From positions 1,364,001-1,428,000 of the forward strand of contig NZ_SDMK01000001.1 in NCBI RefSeq assembly GCF_004123295.1: a stretch of 64,000 bases of DNA. The letters run 5' to 3'. The stretch is from Silvibacterium dinghuense. GTDB lineage: Bacteria; Acidobacteriota; Terriglobia; Terriglobales; Acidobacteriaceae. The notes beneath the pieces are model-generated. The model saw only the letters and a list, made by a program, of their open reading frames with translations. It was not told where the DNA came from and did not search any database. The position numbers were made by a program, and so were the translations under genes. This document shows, piece after piece, positions 20,831-29,175 of this stretch (the first letter of the stretch is position 1; every line of letters starts with the position of its first letter).

Positions 20831-21706
20831 ATGGCCACCAAAGCATTGCAAGCAGCCGCGAGCGGAACGTTCTCACTCGGCGGAGATCTCACCATCCACC
20901 GTCTCGGCTTCGGGGCCATGCGCATCACCGGCGAAGGCATCTGGGGTGAGCCCAAAGATCCGGAAACCGCAAAGAAAGTCCTGCGCCGCGCCGTCGAACT
21001 GGGCGTCAACTTCATCGACACTGCCGATGCCTACGGCCCGGAAGTGAGCGAGCGCCTCATCGCCGAAGCACTCTACCCTTATCCGAAAGACCTGGTCATT
21101 GCCACCAAGGGCGGCCTTACCCGCCAGGGGCCGAACAAGTGGCTCCCCGTCGGCCGGCCCGAATACCTCCAGCAGTGTGTCGAAATGAGCCTGCGCCGCC
21201 TGAAGGTCGAGCGTATCGATCTCTGGCAGCTGCACCGCATCGATGCCAAAGTGCCGGTCGAGGAGTCGCTTGGCGTCATCAAGGAGCTGCAGAAACAGGG
21301 CAAGATCCGCCACGTCGGCCTCTCCGAGGTGAACGCCGCGGAGATCGAGCAGGCGCAGAAGGTGCTGCCCATCGTCTCCGTGCAGAACCAGTACAACCTC
21401 GGAGACCGCCGGCACGAGCAGGTCGTCGCATACGCCACGAAGCACAAGCTCGGCTTCATCCCCTGGTTCCCAGTCGCTGCCGGCCAGCTCGCACGCGCGG
21501 GCGGACCGCTCGACTCGGCCGCCAGGCGCCATGGCGTCACCGTCGCCCAGCTCTCGCTCGCGTGGCTGCTCCATCACTCGCCCGTAATGCTGCCCATCCC
21601 CGGCACCTCGTCGGTCTCGCACCTTGAGGAGAACGTCGCCTCAGCCGATGTGCAGCTTTCGGCCGAGGAGTGGAAGGCGATCGAGGAAGACGCGGCCAAG
21701 CAGTAA
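20831..21706 (+). CDS. Aldo/keto reductase
   Basis: 291 residues forming a TIM-barrel AKR. The tetrad is Asp63 and Tyr68 (FIDTADAYG), Lys93 (VIATKGG) and His135 (LWQLHRID). The NADPH-binding end is [16 protein letters not shown]. It would reduce an aldehyde or ketone with NADPH; the substrate is unknown. It follows hemG by 32 bp in the same direction and may be co-transcribed, although a haem role is not implied. Confidence 0.9.
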   Translation: MATKALQAAASGTFSLGGDLTIHRLGFGAMRITGEGIWGEPKDPETAKKVLRRAVELGVNFIDTADAYGPEVSERLIAEALYPYPKDLVIATKGGLTRQGPNKWLPVGRPEYLQQCVEMSLRRLKVERIDLWQLHRIDAKVPVEESLGVIKELQKQGKIRHVGLSEVNAAEIEQAQKVLPIVSVQNQYNLGDRRHEQVVAYATKHKLGFIPWFPVAAGQLARAGGPLDSAARRHGVTVAQLSLAWLLHHSPVMLPIPGTSSVSHLEENVASADVQLSAEEWKAIEEDAAKQ

Positions 21707-21725
21707 GAGCACATTCGCAGAAGCC

Positions 21726-21820
21726 CGGGTGCCCCACGTCTCGCACCTGAGACGTGGGTTCGCAGGATGAGCCTCGTACTTCCCCACACAAGCCAACACC
21801 AGGCTTGTATGGGCCACCTG
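21726..21820. repeat. A-B' two-hairpin unit
   Basis: Hairpin A (CCCACGTCTC facing GAGACGTGGG) is followed by a B variant in which AAGCC faces GGCTT around AACACCA. The same variant recurs at 55211-55250. Confidence 0.7.
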
Positions 21821-21838
21821 CTCTTCATTCACAAAACA

Positions 21839-21894
21839 CTGTCATCTCGACCGCAGCGAGGCGGCTTCATCGTCTCGCGCAGTTGGGATGACAG
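21839..21894. repeat. Compact family D inverted pair
   Basis: CTGTCATCTCGACCGC faces GTTGGGATGACAG across about 25 bp; the arms are the GTCAT ends of two D copies, with most of the bodies lost. Confidence 0.65.
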
Positions 21895-21909
21895 TGCATT
21901 GGAAATGGA

Positions 21910-21936
21910 AAAGGGCAGCCTCACCGGCTGCCCTTT
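21910..21936 (-). terminator. Terminator of trpG, possibly bidirectional
   Basis: An 11-bp stem AAAGGGCAGCC with loop TCACC lies 20 bp after the trpG stop. It could also stop transcription from the reductase gene. Confidence 0.65.
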
Positions 21937-21955
21937 GTTCTGCTCTAAACCTGCC

Positions 21956-22519
<564 letters not shown>

Positions 22520-22558
22520 CGGACTACTACAAGTGTAGCGCTTCATCGGAACTGAGGA

Positions 22559-22933
22559 TCAGGCAGCCTTCTCCGCTCGCCACATGAGCACGCCCAGCAG
22601 GATCGCCACGAGGAACAGCGCAGGCACATCCGCCATCAGGTGGCTGGTCTCCATCGGGTCTCTGATAGCCTGCTCGGCCATGATGGCTCCGTGCACCACG
22701 CTGGACCACACCGTGAACCAGATGAGGCTGCGATGCGCCTGCGGATTGCGCGACGCCACCAGCAGGAACACGCCAAGAGTAGCGTAAACACCAATGATCA
22801 TCATGAGATAGTGAGAATGGCCATACCCCCACTGCCAGCCAGACGGCCAGACAATACCCAGCAGGTAGATGCCGAAGATAAAAATCAGCCCGACAACGAT
22901 CAAAGCAACGCGAAGCAAGCGGTCCGCATTCAT
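22559..22933 (-). CDS. Four-helix membrane protein, DUF6632-like
   Basis: 124 residues with hydrophobic segments at about 8-28, 40-60, 70-88 and 102-120. WPSGWQWGYGHSHYLMMIIGVYATLG and the conserved His-rich loop match the DUF6632 family as I remember it; no function is known. It lies 39 bp upstream of trpG on the same strand and could share its transcript. Confidence 0.6.
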   Translation of the reverse strand: MNADRLLRVALIVVGLIFIFGIYLLGIVWPSGWQWGYGHSHYLMMIIGVYATLGVFLLVASRNPQAHRSLIWFTVWSSVVHGAIMAEQAIRDPMETSHLMADVPALFLVAILLGVLMWRAEKAA

Positions 22934-23060
22934 CTCATCCCTCCCCGGTTTGTTCCCCCGAATGGCGATCCAAATTACGTTTCGAACCCGGGAACTGTCC
23001 AGGCCTTTCCCTCACATGCTGGCGGCTCCATAGAGGAGCATCGGCAACCAATGCTTATTC

Positions 23061-23145
23061 CCGACCAGCGGGAGCCGAAGGCGAAAGGCGCAGTGGCCGA
23101 AGGTGAAAGGCATGGACGGCCAGCTCCATCCCGCGCGCAGTAGCT
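23061..23145. repeat. Family C repeat, long variant
   Basis: CCCGACCAGCGGGAGCCGAA through GGACGGCCAG to GCGCGCAGTAG. The tail resembles a tRNA D-arm by chance. It lies in the 296-bp gap between the DUF6632 gene and the secreted protein. Confidence 0.6.
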
Positions 23146-23229
23146 CAGTGGTATGCTGTTGCGCAATCGGGTTTGTCTCGTGACTCGAGATCGTCTTAAA
23201 GCAAGAAGACAGGGTTCGGGAGGTTCGCC

Positions 23230-23856
23230 ATGAAGCTTTCCGCGGTCGTTCTTCTCCTCAGCGCCGGAGCTATCGCCTCCGCGCAGACGGCAACCGGGAC
23301 GCAGCCCGCGTTTCCCGCGCCGCCCGTCGCCCTCGGCACACCTTCGCAGCAGGCATCGGAGGCCACCACAGAGCGCCTGCGCAAACAGGCCCAGGTTCAG
23401 GTTGAGTCGATGTTGCATGAGCTCGATCGGCAGGCCGCCGAACACCCCAGCTGCCCCGTTCTGCTCACCAGCGCCGAGTTCGAGCCCTATGCGATGCCTG
23501 TCGGCTCGACCGGACAAGGTCCCGGCCATTTCAATCTTCGCTACCAGAACCACAGTGGCAAATCGATCGCCTCTCTGAAGCTCAGCGTTCAGCTGCTGGT
23601 GAAGCGGAGTGTTTACGATCTGCAGGCTTACCCGCTGAGCCTGACGCTCAGCGCCGAGAGCGGCAGCAGCGGCGAACTGGACCAGCTCAGCCGCCTTGCG
23701 CTGCCCACCGGTCTCCACCCCACAACAATCCGTAACGTCGCGCTCATCGAGGTTACCTACAGCGACGGATCGACCTGGACATCGGCCCCATCCCTCGATG
23801 GAACACCGGCCTGCAGCCTGCAACCGAGCCCAATGCGTGAGGTGGCCGCGCGATAA
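23230..23856 (+). CDS. Secreted protein of unknown function
   Basis: 208 residues with a clear signal peptide (MKLSAVVLLLSAGAIASAQ). The mature part has a short Pro/Ala/Gln linker, then a predicted beta-rich domain (FNLRYQNHSGKSIASLKLSVQLLVKRS) with a possible disulphide near CPVLL. No family recognised. It stands alone on the plus strand between trpG and trpE; GGGAGG lies about 5 nt before the ATG. Confidence 0.65.
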   Translation: MKLSAVVLLLSAGAIASAQTATGTQPAFPAPPVALGTPSQQASEATTERLRKQAQVQVESMLHELDRQAAEHPSCPVLLTSAEFEPYAMPVGSTGQGPGHFNLRYQNHSGKSIASLKLSVQLLVKRSVYDLQAYPLSLTLSAESGSSGELDQLSRLALPTGLHPTTIRNVALIEVTYSDGSTWTSAPSLDGTPACSLQPSPMREVAAR

Positions 23857-23887
23857 GAGCAATTTCCGGGCCACCCGAAAACCTCAA

Positions 23888-24119
23888 TCGCGACCGACGG
23901 GAGCGAAAGGCGAACCGCCCGGGTGGCTAGGCGGCATCCACAATATAAATAACCAGGCTGAAAATAAACGACTGATATTACGAATTGTCATTCCGACCGG
24001 AGAGAGCCGTAAGGCGAACGTAGCGGAGGAACCTGCAGTTCTCTCGGGCCCAGGCAGAACTGCAGGTTTCTCCGCTACGCAGGACGATAAAAACCGTCCT
24101 GCTCCGGTCGAAATGACAA
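23888..24119. repeat. Family C fragment plus long family D inverted pair
   Basis: A C copy covers 23888-23928. At 23985-24119 two D copies face each other: GTCATTCCGACCGGAG and GGAGGAACCTGCAGTTCT on the left, their near-perfect complements on the right, with about 15 bp between. The pair could form a hairpin of over 50 bp. Confidence 0.8.
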
Positions 24120-24148
24120 CCCTTTTCGTTGCTATATCTGGATACGCT

Positions 24149-25639
24149 CTAACCCCGCGCCCTTTCGATGGCGCGTACCACGGCGCGCGCCTTGTTCACG
24201 CTCTCTTCGAATTCCTTCTCCGGCACCGAGTCGGCAACAATACCCGCTCCCGCCTGGATGTGTCCCTGCCTGCCGCGCATCAGCAGCGTGCGAATGGCGA
24301 TGCACGAGGTCAGGTTTCCGGAGAAATCCGCATAGAGCACGCTGCCGCCGTAGATGCCGCGCCGCGTCGGCTCCAGCTCCTCGATAATCTCCATGGCGCG
24401 AATCTTCGGCGCGCCGCTCAGCGTGCCCGCCGGGAAGCAGGCGCGGAAGGCGTCCACCGCGGACATGCCCGCGCGCAGCTTGCCCTCGATCGCGCTCACC
24501 AGGTGCATCACGTGCGAGTAGCGCTCGACGAACATCAGGTCGGTCACCTTCACCGATCCGAATTCACTCACCCGGCCCACGTCGTTGCGGCCCAGGTCAA
24601 CGAGCATCACGTGCTCGGAGCGCTCCTTCTCATCGGCCAGCAGCTCGCCCTCGATGCGCACATCTTCTTCCGGGGATGACCCGCGCGGACGCGTGCCGGC
24701 GATAGGACGGTAATCCACGCGATCGCCCTGCACCCGCACCAGCAGCTCAGGCGACGAGCCGACAATGTGCGTGTCCGCCTCTTTGTTCACGCCGAAGCGC
24801 AGGAAATACAGGTAGGGCGAGGGATTCACGATGCGCAGCGAGCGATAGACCTGGAAGGGATCGACGCCCGGTTCCACATCGAAGCGCTGCGAGAGCACCA
24901 CCTGGAAGATGTCGCCCGCCGCGATGTACTCCTTCGCCTTATCGACCGCCTTCAGGAAGTCCTTCTTCTTCGTTTTGTACTCGATCTTCAGCTTGCCCGA
25001 GGGCTTCTTTGCCTTGAGATTCGGCAGAGGACGCGCCAGCCGCTTGGCCAGCCGGTTCAGCCGCTTCAGCGCGTCTTCATACGCGGCCTGCGGCTTCTGC
25101 TTGCGCACGTCGGCGGTCACAATCAGCAGGATCTCGCGGCGCACGTGGTCGAAGGCCAGCACCTCGTCGAAGAACATGAGCGAGGCATCCGGCATGCCGA
25201 GATCGTCCTTCGCCTTTTCCGGCAGCTCCTCGATCTGCCGCACCACGTCATACGAAAAGAAGCCGACCGCGCCGGCGGTAAACGGCGGCAGCCCGGCGAG
25301 CTTCGCGGGCGTGTGGCCTTCCAGCTCCTGCTTCCAGAGCGAGAAGATATCGCCCTCGACCTTGCGCGTCTTGCCCTTCTCGGTGACCTCGACATGCGTG
25401 CCGCGCGAGACCAGCTTGCGGTACGGCCGGATGCCGATGAAGGTGTAGCGGCCCACGTTCTCGCCGCCCTCGACGGATTCGAGGATGAAGCACTCCGGCT
25501 CATCGGCCGCCAGGCGCAGAAAGGCCGAGACCGGCGTTTCCAGGTCGGCGGTGAGCGTGCGATAGAGCGGCACCAGGGTATGCGTTTTGGCAAGACGAAG
25601 GAATTCGGCGCGGGCGGGCAGGGCGGTCACGTCAGGCAT
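24149..25639 (-). CDS. trpE: Anthranilate synthase component I
   Basis: 496 residues from ATG 25639 (MPDVTALPARAEFLRLAK), where similarity to the family begins; a second ATG at 25651 is possible. The N-terminal LES element (CFILESVEGGENVGRYTFIG) binds the tryptophan inhibitor in TrpE proteins. The chorismate-binding domain has YRPIAGTRPRG, LVDLGRNDVGRV, FPAGTLSGAPKIRAM and the late GAGIVADS motif. It converts chorismate and ammonia to anthranilate. Confidence 0.93.
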   Translation of the reverse strand: MPDVTALPARAEFLRLAKTHTLVPLYRTLTADLETPVSAFLRLAADEPECFILESVEGGENVGRYTFIGIRPYRKLVSRGTHVEVTEKGKTRKVEGDIFSLWKQELEGHTPAKLAGLPPFTAGAVGFFSYDVVRQIEELPEKAKDDLGMPDASLMFFDEVLAFDHVRREILLIVTADVRKQKPQAAYEDALKRLNRLAKRLARPLPNLKAKKPSGKLKIEYKTKKKDFLKAVDKAKEYIAAGDIFQVVLSQRFDVEPGVDPFQVYRSLRIVNPSPYLYFLRFGVNKEADTHIVGSSPELLVRVQGDRVDYRPIAGTRPRGSSPEEDVRIEGELLADEKERSEHVMLVDLGRNDVGRVSEFGSVKVTDLMFVERYSHVMHLVSAIEGKLRAGMSAVDAFRACFPAGTLSGAPKIRAMEIIEELEPTRRGIYGGSVLYADFSGNLTSCIAIRTLLMRGRQGHIQAGAGIVADSVPEKEFEESVNKARAVVRAIERARG

Positions 25640-25663
25640 GGCTATAAGCATGGTAACTGCTAC

Positions 25664-25768
25664 GCGCAGGGCGGACCGCCTTCGGCCCCTGCTCCCGCTG
25701 GTCGCGAGCCGGGATCCCGGGAGCCCCACCCATGACACGCCGTCGGTCATGGGTGGGGCTCCGAAGAA
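25664..25768. repeat. Family C copy (inverted) next to a family E palindrome
   Basis: C lies at 25664-25708 (CTCCCGCTGGTCGCGA end) and E at 25719-25768 (GGGAGCCCCACCCATGAC facing GTCATGGGTGGGGCTCC). This E copy is very close to the one at 4035-4080. They sit in the 5' region of trpE. Confidence 0.75.
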
Positions 25769-25931
25769 TCTTTAAGTAAGCCGAACTGGGTACCCCGCAT
25801 CTCGATCAGCACGAGATGTAGAGCAGTCGTACAGAGCTATACTTCCGCAAGATGACGCTCTGCCCGTTGAAAAAGAGACCGCAGGCATCCGACGCAAACT
25901 ACATTCCATCGTTGAGCCTCAGCGGAGAAGG

Positions 25932-26858
25932 ATGTGTAGATTGAGCATGCGAGTAAGTTGTCCTGTCAGAAAAGTATGGCTATGGATGGGCGCGTTCATC
26001 TTGTTCCCGGGAGCGCTCCTCATAGCACAGAGCGGTTCGGGCGACACCACAAGTGCAGACCAGGCCGGACCGGCCTTTGAGGTGGCTACGATCCGCCAGG
26101 CGAATCGTGGGGACGGCCGCCACTGGTTCGGCACGAAACTGGATAACTCCGATCGCTTCCAGACTTCGGCCATGTCCTTGACCGGGCTGGTGTATGAGGC
26201 CTACATGATTCCGCCCGCGCAGAATAAGGTGGAGATCGATCACGGGGTTCCGGACTGGGTCAACTCGGTGGAATACGACATTACGGCAAAAATCGAAAAC
26301 TCGTACATGAAGGACTGGGACAGGCTCTCCTATGAGCAACGGATGAACGTGATCCGGCCGATGCTGCAGGCACTTCTGGCCGAGCGCTTTCATCTCAGGC
26401 TCCGCACGGAAGACCGTATGACCCCGGTTTATGTATTAGTACAGGCCAAGGGCGGAGCACATGTAAAAGAAGTTTCAGCTCCCGAGCCAGTGAAGGGCGA
26501 TGAAGAAGAAGCTCAGAAGCGCTGGGCCGATGAACACCCGAATGGCGTCTATCCCGGGGTGATCATGTGTACGGGCGAAAAATGCATCGCACATGCAGTG
26601 AAGATCAGCACCTCTATCGGGCAAATCTCGGCCAACGCGCACTCGGACCGCATGGTCATCGATGAGACAGGGTTGAAGGGCTACTATGACTTCTCGATTC
26701 CCTATCCTGACAAGGCAGACGAGTTTCCCATGCACACTGTAGAAGAGGCGCTAGGAATGAAGTTCGAGTCGCGTTCCGTGCCCATCCAGACTTACGTGAT
26801 TGTTTCGGCAGAGAAACCGGCCATGGATGGGGTGGACAATCCGCCACCCACCCGCTAA
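25932..26858 (+). CDS. TIGR03435 family protein (acidobacterial, function unknown)
   Basis: 308 residues. An N-terminal hydrophobic segment (VWLWMGAFILFPGALLIAQ) should export it. The family pattern is clear: FEVATIRQ near the mature start, LLAERFHLRLRTEDRMTPVYVLV in the middle, VIDETGLKGYYDFSIPY and the EEALGMKFESRSVPIQTYVI end. The family is expanded in soil Acidobacteria and its function is unknown. It forms a single-gene unit. AGCGGAGAAGGATG leads into the start. Confidence 0.85.
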   Translation: MCRLSMRVSCPVRKVWLWMGAFILFPGALLIAQSGSGDTTSADQAGPAFEVATIRQANRGDGRHWFGTKLDNSDRFQTSAMSLTGLVYEAYMIPPAQNKVEIDHGVPDWVNSVEYDITAKIENSYMKDWDRLSYEQRMNVIRPMLQALLAERFHLRLRTEDRMTPVYVLVQAKGGAHVKEVSAPEPVKGDEEEAQKRWADEHPNGVYPGVIMCTGEKCIAHAVKISTSIGQISANAHSDRMVIDETGLKGYYDFSIPYPDKADEFPMHTVEEALGMKFESRSVPIQTYVIVSAEKPAMDGVDNPPPTR

Positions 26859-26897
26859 CAGCCTTTACGGACTCACCGTCACCAGCAGAGTTGCCAC

Positions 26898-27011
26898 CCC
26901 GGGTGCCCCACGTCTCGCTTCTGAGACGTGGGAGGGATCGAATACCGGACTTGGAAGTCAGCGAAAGAAGCCCATGCCCTCCCGCCCAAGCGGAGCTTGG
27001 ACGGGCACCCG
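26898..27011. repeat. Complete A-B two-hairpin unit
   Basis: GGGTGCCCC at the left end and GGGCACCC at the right end enclose hairpin A, a spacer of about 40 bp and hairpin B (CCGCCCAAGC facing GCTTGGACGG). The clearest example of the unit in the window. Confidence 0.8.
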
Positions 27012-27040
27012 TTTTGTCTCCTCTCCATAAATCTCCAATC

Positions 27041-27135
27041 GCGACCAGCGGGAGCAGGGGCCGCAGGCGATCCGCCCCACGCGCAGTGGCGGGAGCGGGT
27101 GCCGAAGGCAAAAGGCCTAGATGGCCAGTCCTACG
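27041..27135. repeat. Family C repeat, long variant
   Basis: TCGCGACCAGCGGGAGC to CACGCGCAG, continuing through a second GGGAGCGGGTGCCGAAGG module to GATGGCCAGTCC. Occupies the gap before the gdhA promoter. Confidence 0.65.
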
Positions 27136-27179
27136 ACTTTCGCATCATCCTCGCTACCCCTTTTGGCTTACGCAAAGTC

Positions 27180-27209
27180 TTGCCGCTGGCCAAATTGGGA
27201 GCCTATACT
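27180..27209 (+). promoter_or_regulatory. Candidate gdhA promoter
   Basis: TTGCCG and TATACT with 18 bp between. Transcription would begin near 27217, leaving a 5' leader of about 208 nt. Confidence 0.45.
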
Positions 27210-27341
27210 CGGTGAGTTTGGCCGAATCCTGGATTTTTCTGGAGTGGTCAGGCACGCGCCGTTACGCTGGAGCAGGCGTCTATCTCTGGTGAGCGGCTTG
27301 TTTCCGGGCGCTGTTCTGCCGGCAACGGCGGCAGTGCAAGA

Positions 27342-27407
27342 TCGGTCCTGAACTCCGGCCAGCACGATCTGCCGGCAGGTCCGGGTTAAGGCTCCTGAAC
27401 CGGAGCC
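27342..27407 (+). promoter_or_regulatory. Candidate structured leader of gdhA
   Basis: The segment holds TCGGTCC, then GGCC, then TTAAGGCTCCTGAACCGG with a GGCTCC/GGAGCC stem closing on the loop TGAACC. The same ordered elements recur upstream of rpmF (59905-59949). GGAG of the ribosome-binding site follows directly. Identity is unknown. Confidence 0.4.
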
Positions 27408-27424
27408 AAGGAGTAGCAATCGTT

Positions 27425-28690
27425 ATGGCAACCATCTCGCTCGAGCAGGAAATCAACCCCTGGGAAGCACAAGCTGCTCGATTTGACTTCGCAGCACGCA
27501 AGCTCAACCTCGACGAAGGACTCTGGCGCGTCCTCCGCTATCCCTCGCGTGAAATCATCGTCCACTTTCCCGTCGCCATGGATGACGGCCGCATTGAAAT
27601 GTTCACCGGCTTCCGCGTCCTCCATTCGCAGGCCCGCGGGCCGGGCAAGGGCGGCATCCGCTACGCGCCGGACGTTTCCCTCGACGAGGTGCGCGCGCTC
27701 GCCAGCTGGATGACGTGGAAGTGCGCTGTGGTCAACATCCCCTTCGGCGGAGCCAAGGGCGGCGTAATCTGCGATCCGCGCAAGATGTCCCAGGGCGAGC
27801 TGGAGCGCATGACGCGCCGCTACACCGCCGAGATCATCGAATTCATCGGGCCGGAAAAGGACGTTCCCGCGCCGGACATGAACACCAACGAGCAGACGAT
27901 GGCCTGGATCATGGACACCTACTCCATGCACATGCGCCAGACCGTCACCAGCGTGGTCACCGGCAAGCCCCTGAACATCGGCGGCTCGCGCGGACGCCGC
28001 GAGGCCACCGGCCGCGGCATCAGCGTCGCCTGCGACGAGGCGCTCAAGCATCTCCACATCCAGCGCGACGGATGCCGGGTCATCATCCAGGGCTTCGGCA
28101 ACGTAGGCTCGAACGCGGCCCGGCTCATGCAGGACAAGGGCTACAAGATCATCGGCATCGCCGAGTATGACGGCGGACTCTACAACCCCAATGGCATCGA
28201 TGTCTGCGCGCTCAGCGACTACCGCCAGCGCAACGGCTCGGTGCTCGGCTTCAAGGGCGCCGAGGCCTACGACTCGAACGACCTGATCACCGCCGAATGC
28301 GACATCCTCGTACCCGCGGCCACCGAGAACGTCATCACCAGCCGCAACGCCGAGCAGATCCGCGCACGCATTGTCTGCGAAGGCGCCAACGGCCCCACCA
28401 CCGCGGTTGCCGACGAGATTCTCGCCGACAAGCGCATCTTCGTCATCCCGGACATCCTCGCGAATGCGGGCGGCGTCACCGCCTCCTACTTCGAGTGGGT
28501 CCAGGATCGCCAGGGCTACTTCTGGAAGGAAGCCGACGTCAACCAGCGGCTGGAGAGCATCCTCACCGAGAGCTTCGATGATGTGGTCCGTTACTCCGAG
28601 GCGCATGACGTCAACAACCGCATCGCTGCCTACATGCTGGCCATCGACCGCGTCGCCTTCACCATCAAGCAGCGCGGCATCTACGCCTAA
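27425..28690 (+). CDS. gdhA: Glutamate dehydrogenase (Glu/Leu/Phe/Val family)
   Basis: 421 residues. The N-terminal dimerisation domain has [18 protein letters not shown] and [16 protein letters not shown] with the catalytic Lys; [16 protein letters not shown] follows. The C-terminal Rossmann domain begins [16 protein letters not shown]. It interconverts glutamate and 2-oxoglutarate with ammonia; cofactor preference is not evident. AAGGAG lies 10 nt before the ATG. It is monocistronic, with its own promoter, long leader and terminator. Confidence 0.94.
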   Translation: MATISLEQEINPWEAQAARFDFAARKLNLDEGLWRVLRYPSREIIVHFPVAMDDGRIEMFTGFRVLHSQARGPGKGGIRYAPDVSLDEVRALASWMTWKCAVVNIPFGGAKGGVICDPRKMSQGELERMTRRYTAEIIEFIGPEKDVPAPDMNTNEQTMAWIMDTYSMHMRQTVTSVVTGKPLNIGGSRGRREATGRGISVACDEALKHLHIQRDGCRVIIQGFGNVGSNAARLMQDKGYKIIGIAEYDGGLYNPNGIDVCALSDYRQRNGSVLGFKGAEAYDSNDLITAECDILVPAATENVITSRNAEQIRARIVCEGANGPTTAVADEILADKRIFVIPDILANAGGVTASYFEWVQDRQGYFWKEADVNQRLESILTESFDDVVRYSEAHDVNNRIAAYMLAIDRVAFTIKQRGIYA

Positions 28691-28702
28691 GCAGCTCCGA
28701 TG

Positions 28703-28740
28703 CACGCAAAAAGGACGGCCTTGGCCGTCCTTTTTGCGTG
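28703..28740 (+). terminator. Terminator of gdhA
   Basis: A long stem (CACGCAAAAAGGACGGCC and its complement) with a T-run inside the right arm, 13 bp after the stop. Strong and nearly symmetrical, so it may act both ways. Confidence 0.85.
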
Positions 28741-29020
28741 GAGGCACCATGTCCGCGCGGCTGAAGTCATGCCCCGATACTTTCCTTCCTATGGCTCGAA
28801 CCCGATACAGACCAGAGCCATCGAGTGCAGAAAAAAGGCGCCTGCATCACCTCAAAATGCGAGCACAGGCAAGCCCTTTTCGGGATGATCGGCTTCTTTC
28901 CGCAACGCACCTCTGATCGCGGCTCGCGGCGGGTTTTGCACAGCCTTCGAAGCGCTTTCCCGCGCTGAATTTCTCCCCGCCTGCGATGTAACTCCCTGCA
29001 TCTTCGGAGCTTCCGGTCTA

Positions 29021-29050
29021 TTGACAAGCAAAAAAGCTGGCGAGAATAAT
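29021..29050 (+). promoter_or_regulatory. Promoter of the TonB-receptor gene
   Basis: TTGACA (perfect) and AATAAT are 18 bp apart, about 125 bp before the ATG. Just downstream lies CGTTTGTGGAAACG, an interrupted palindrome that could be a repressor site. The rest of 28741-29175 (435 bp) shows no convincing gene. Confidence 0.6.
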
Positions 29051-29175
29051 GCGTACGTTTGTGGAAACGATACCGCTAACGTAACGAAACCATTTTGCAC
29101 GACCGATTGCACTCCTGAGAGAACGCTCGAACCCTTCTCTCTTCCCCCACTGCACCCAGCTTTCGGAGGCAAGCG

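Noticed and set aside
23140-23215. tRNA-like stretch AGTAGCTCAGTGGTATGC
   Set aside because: It resembles a D-arm, but there is no matching acceptor stem, anticodon arm or TTCGA T-loop. The sequence is the tail of a family C repeat.
27342-27407. Assignment to a known riboswitch (fluoride, guanidine, glutamine, NAD+)
   Set aside because: None of the consensus cores I know fits the order of conserved bases, so it is reported only as an unidentified element.
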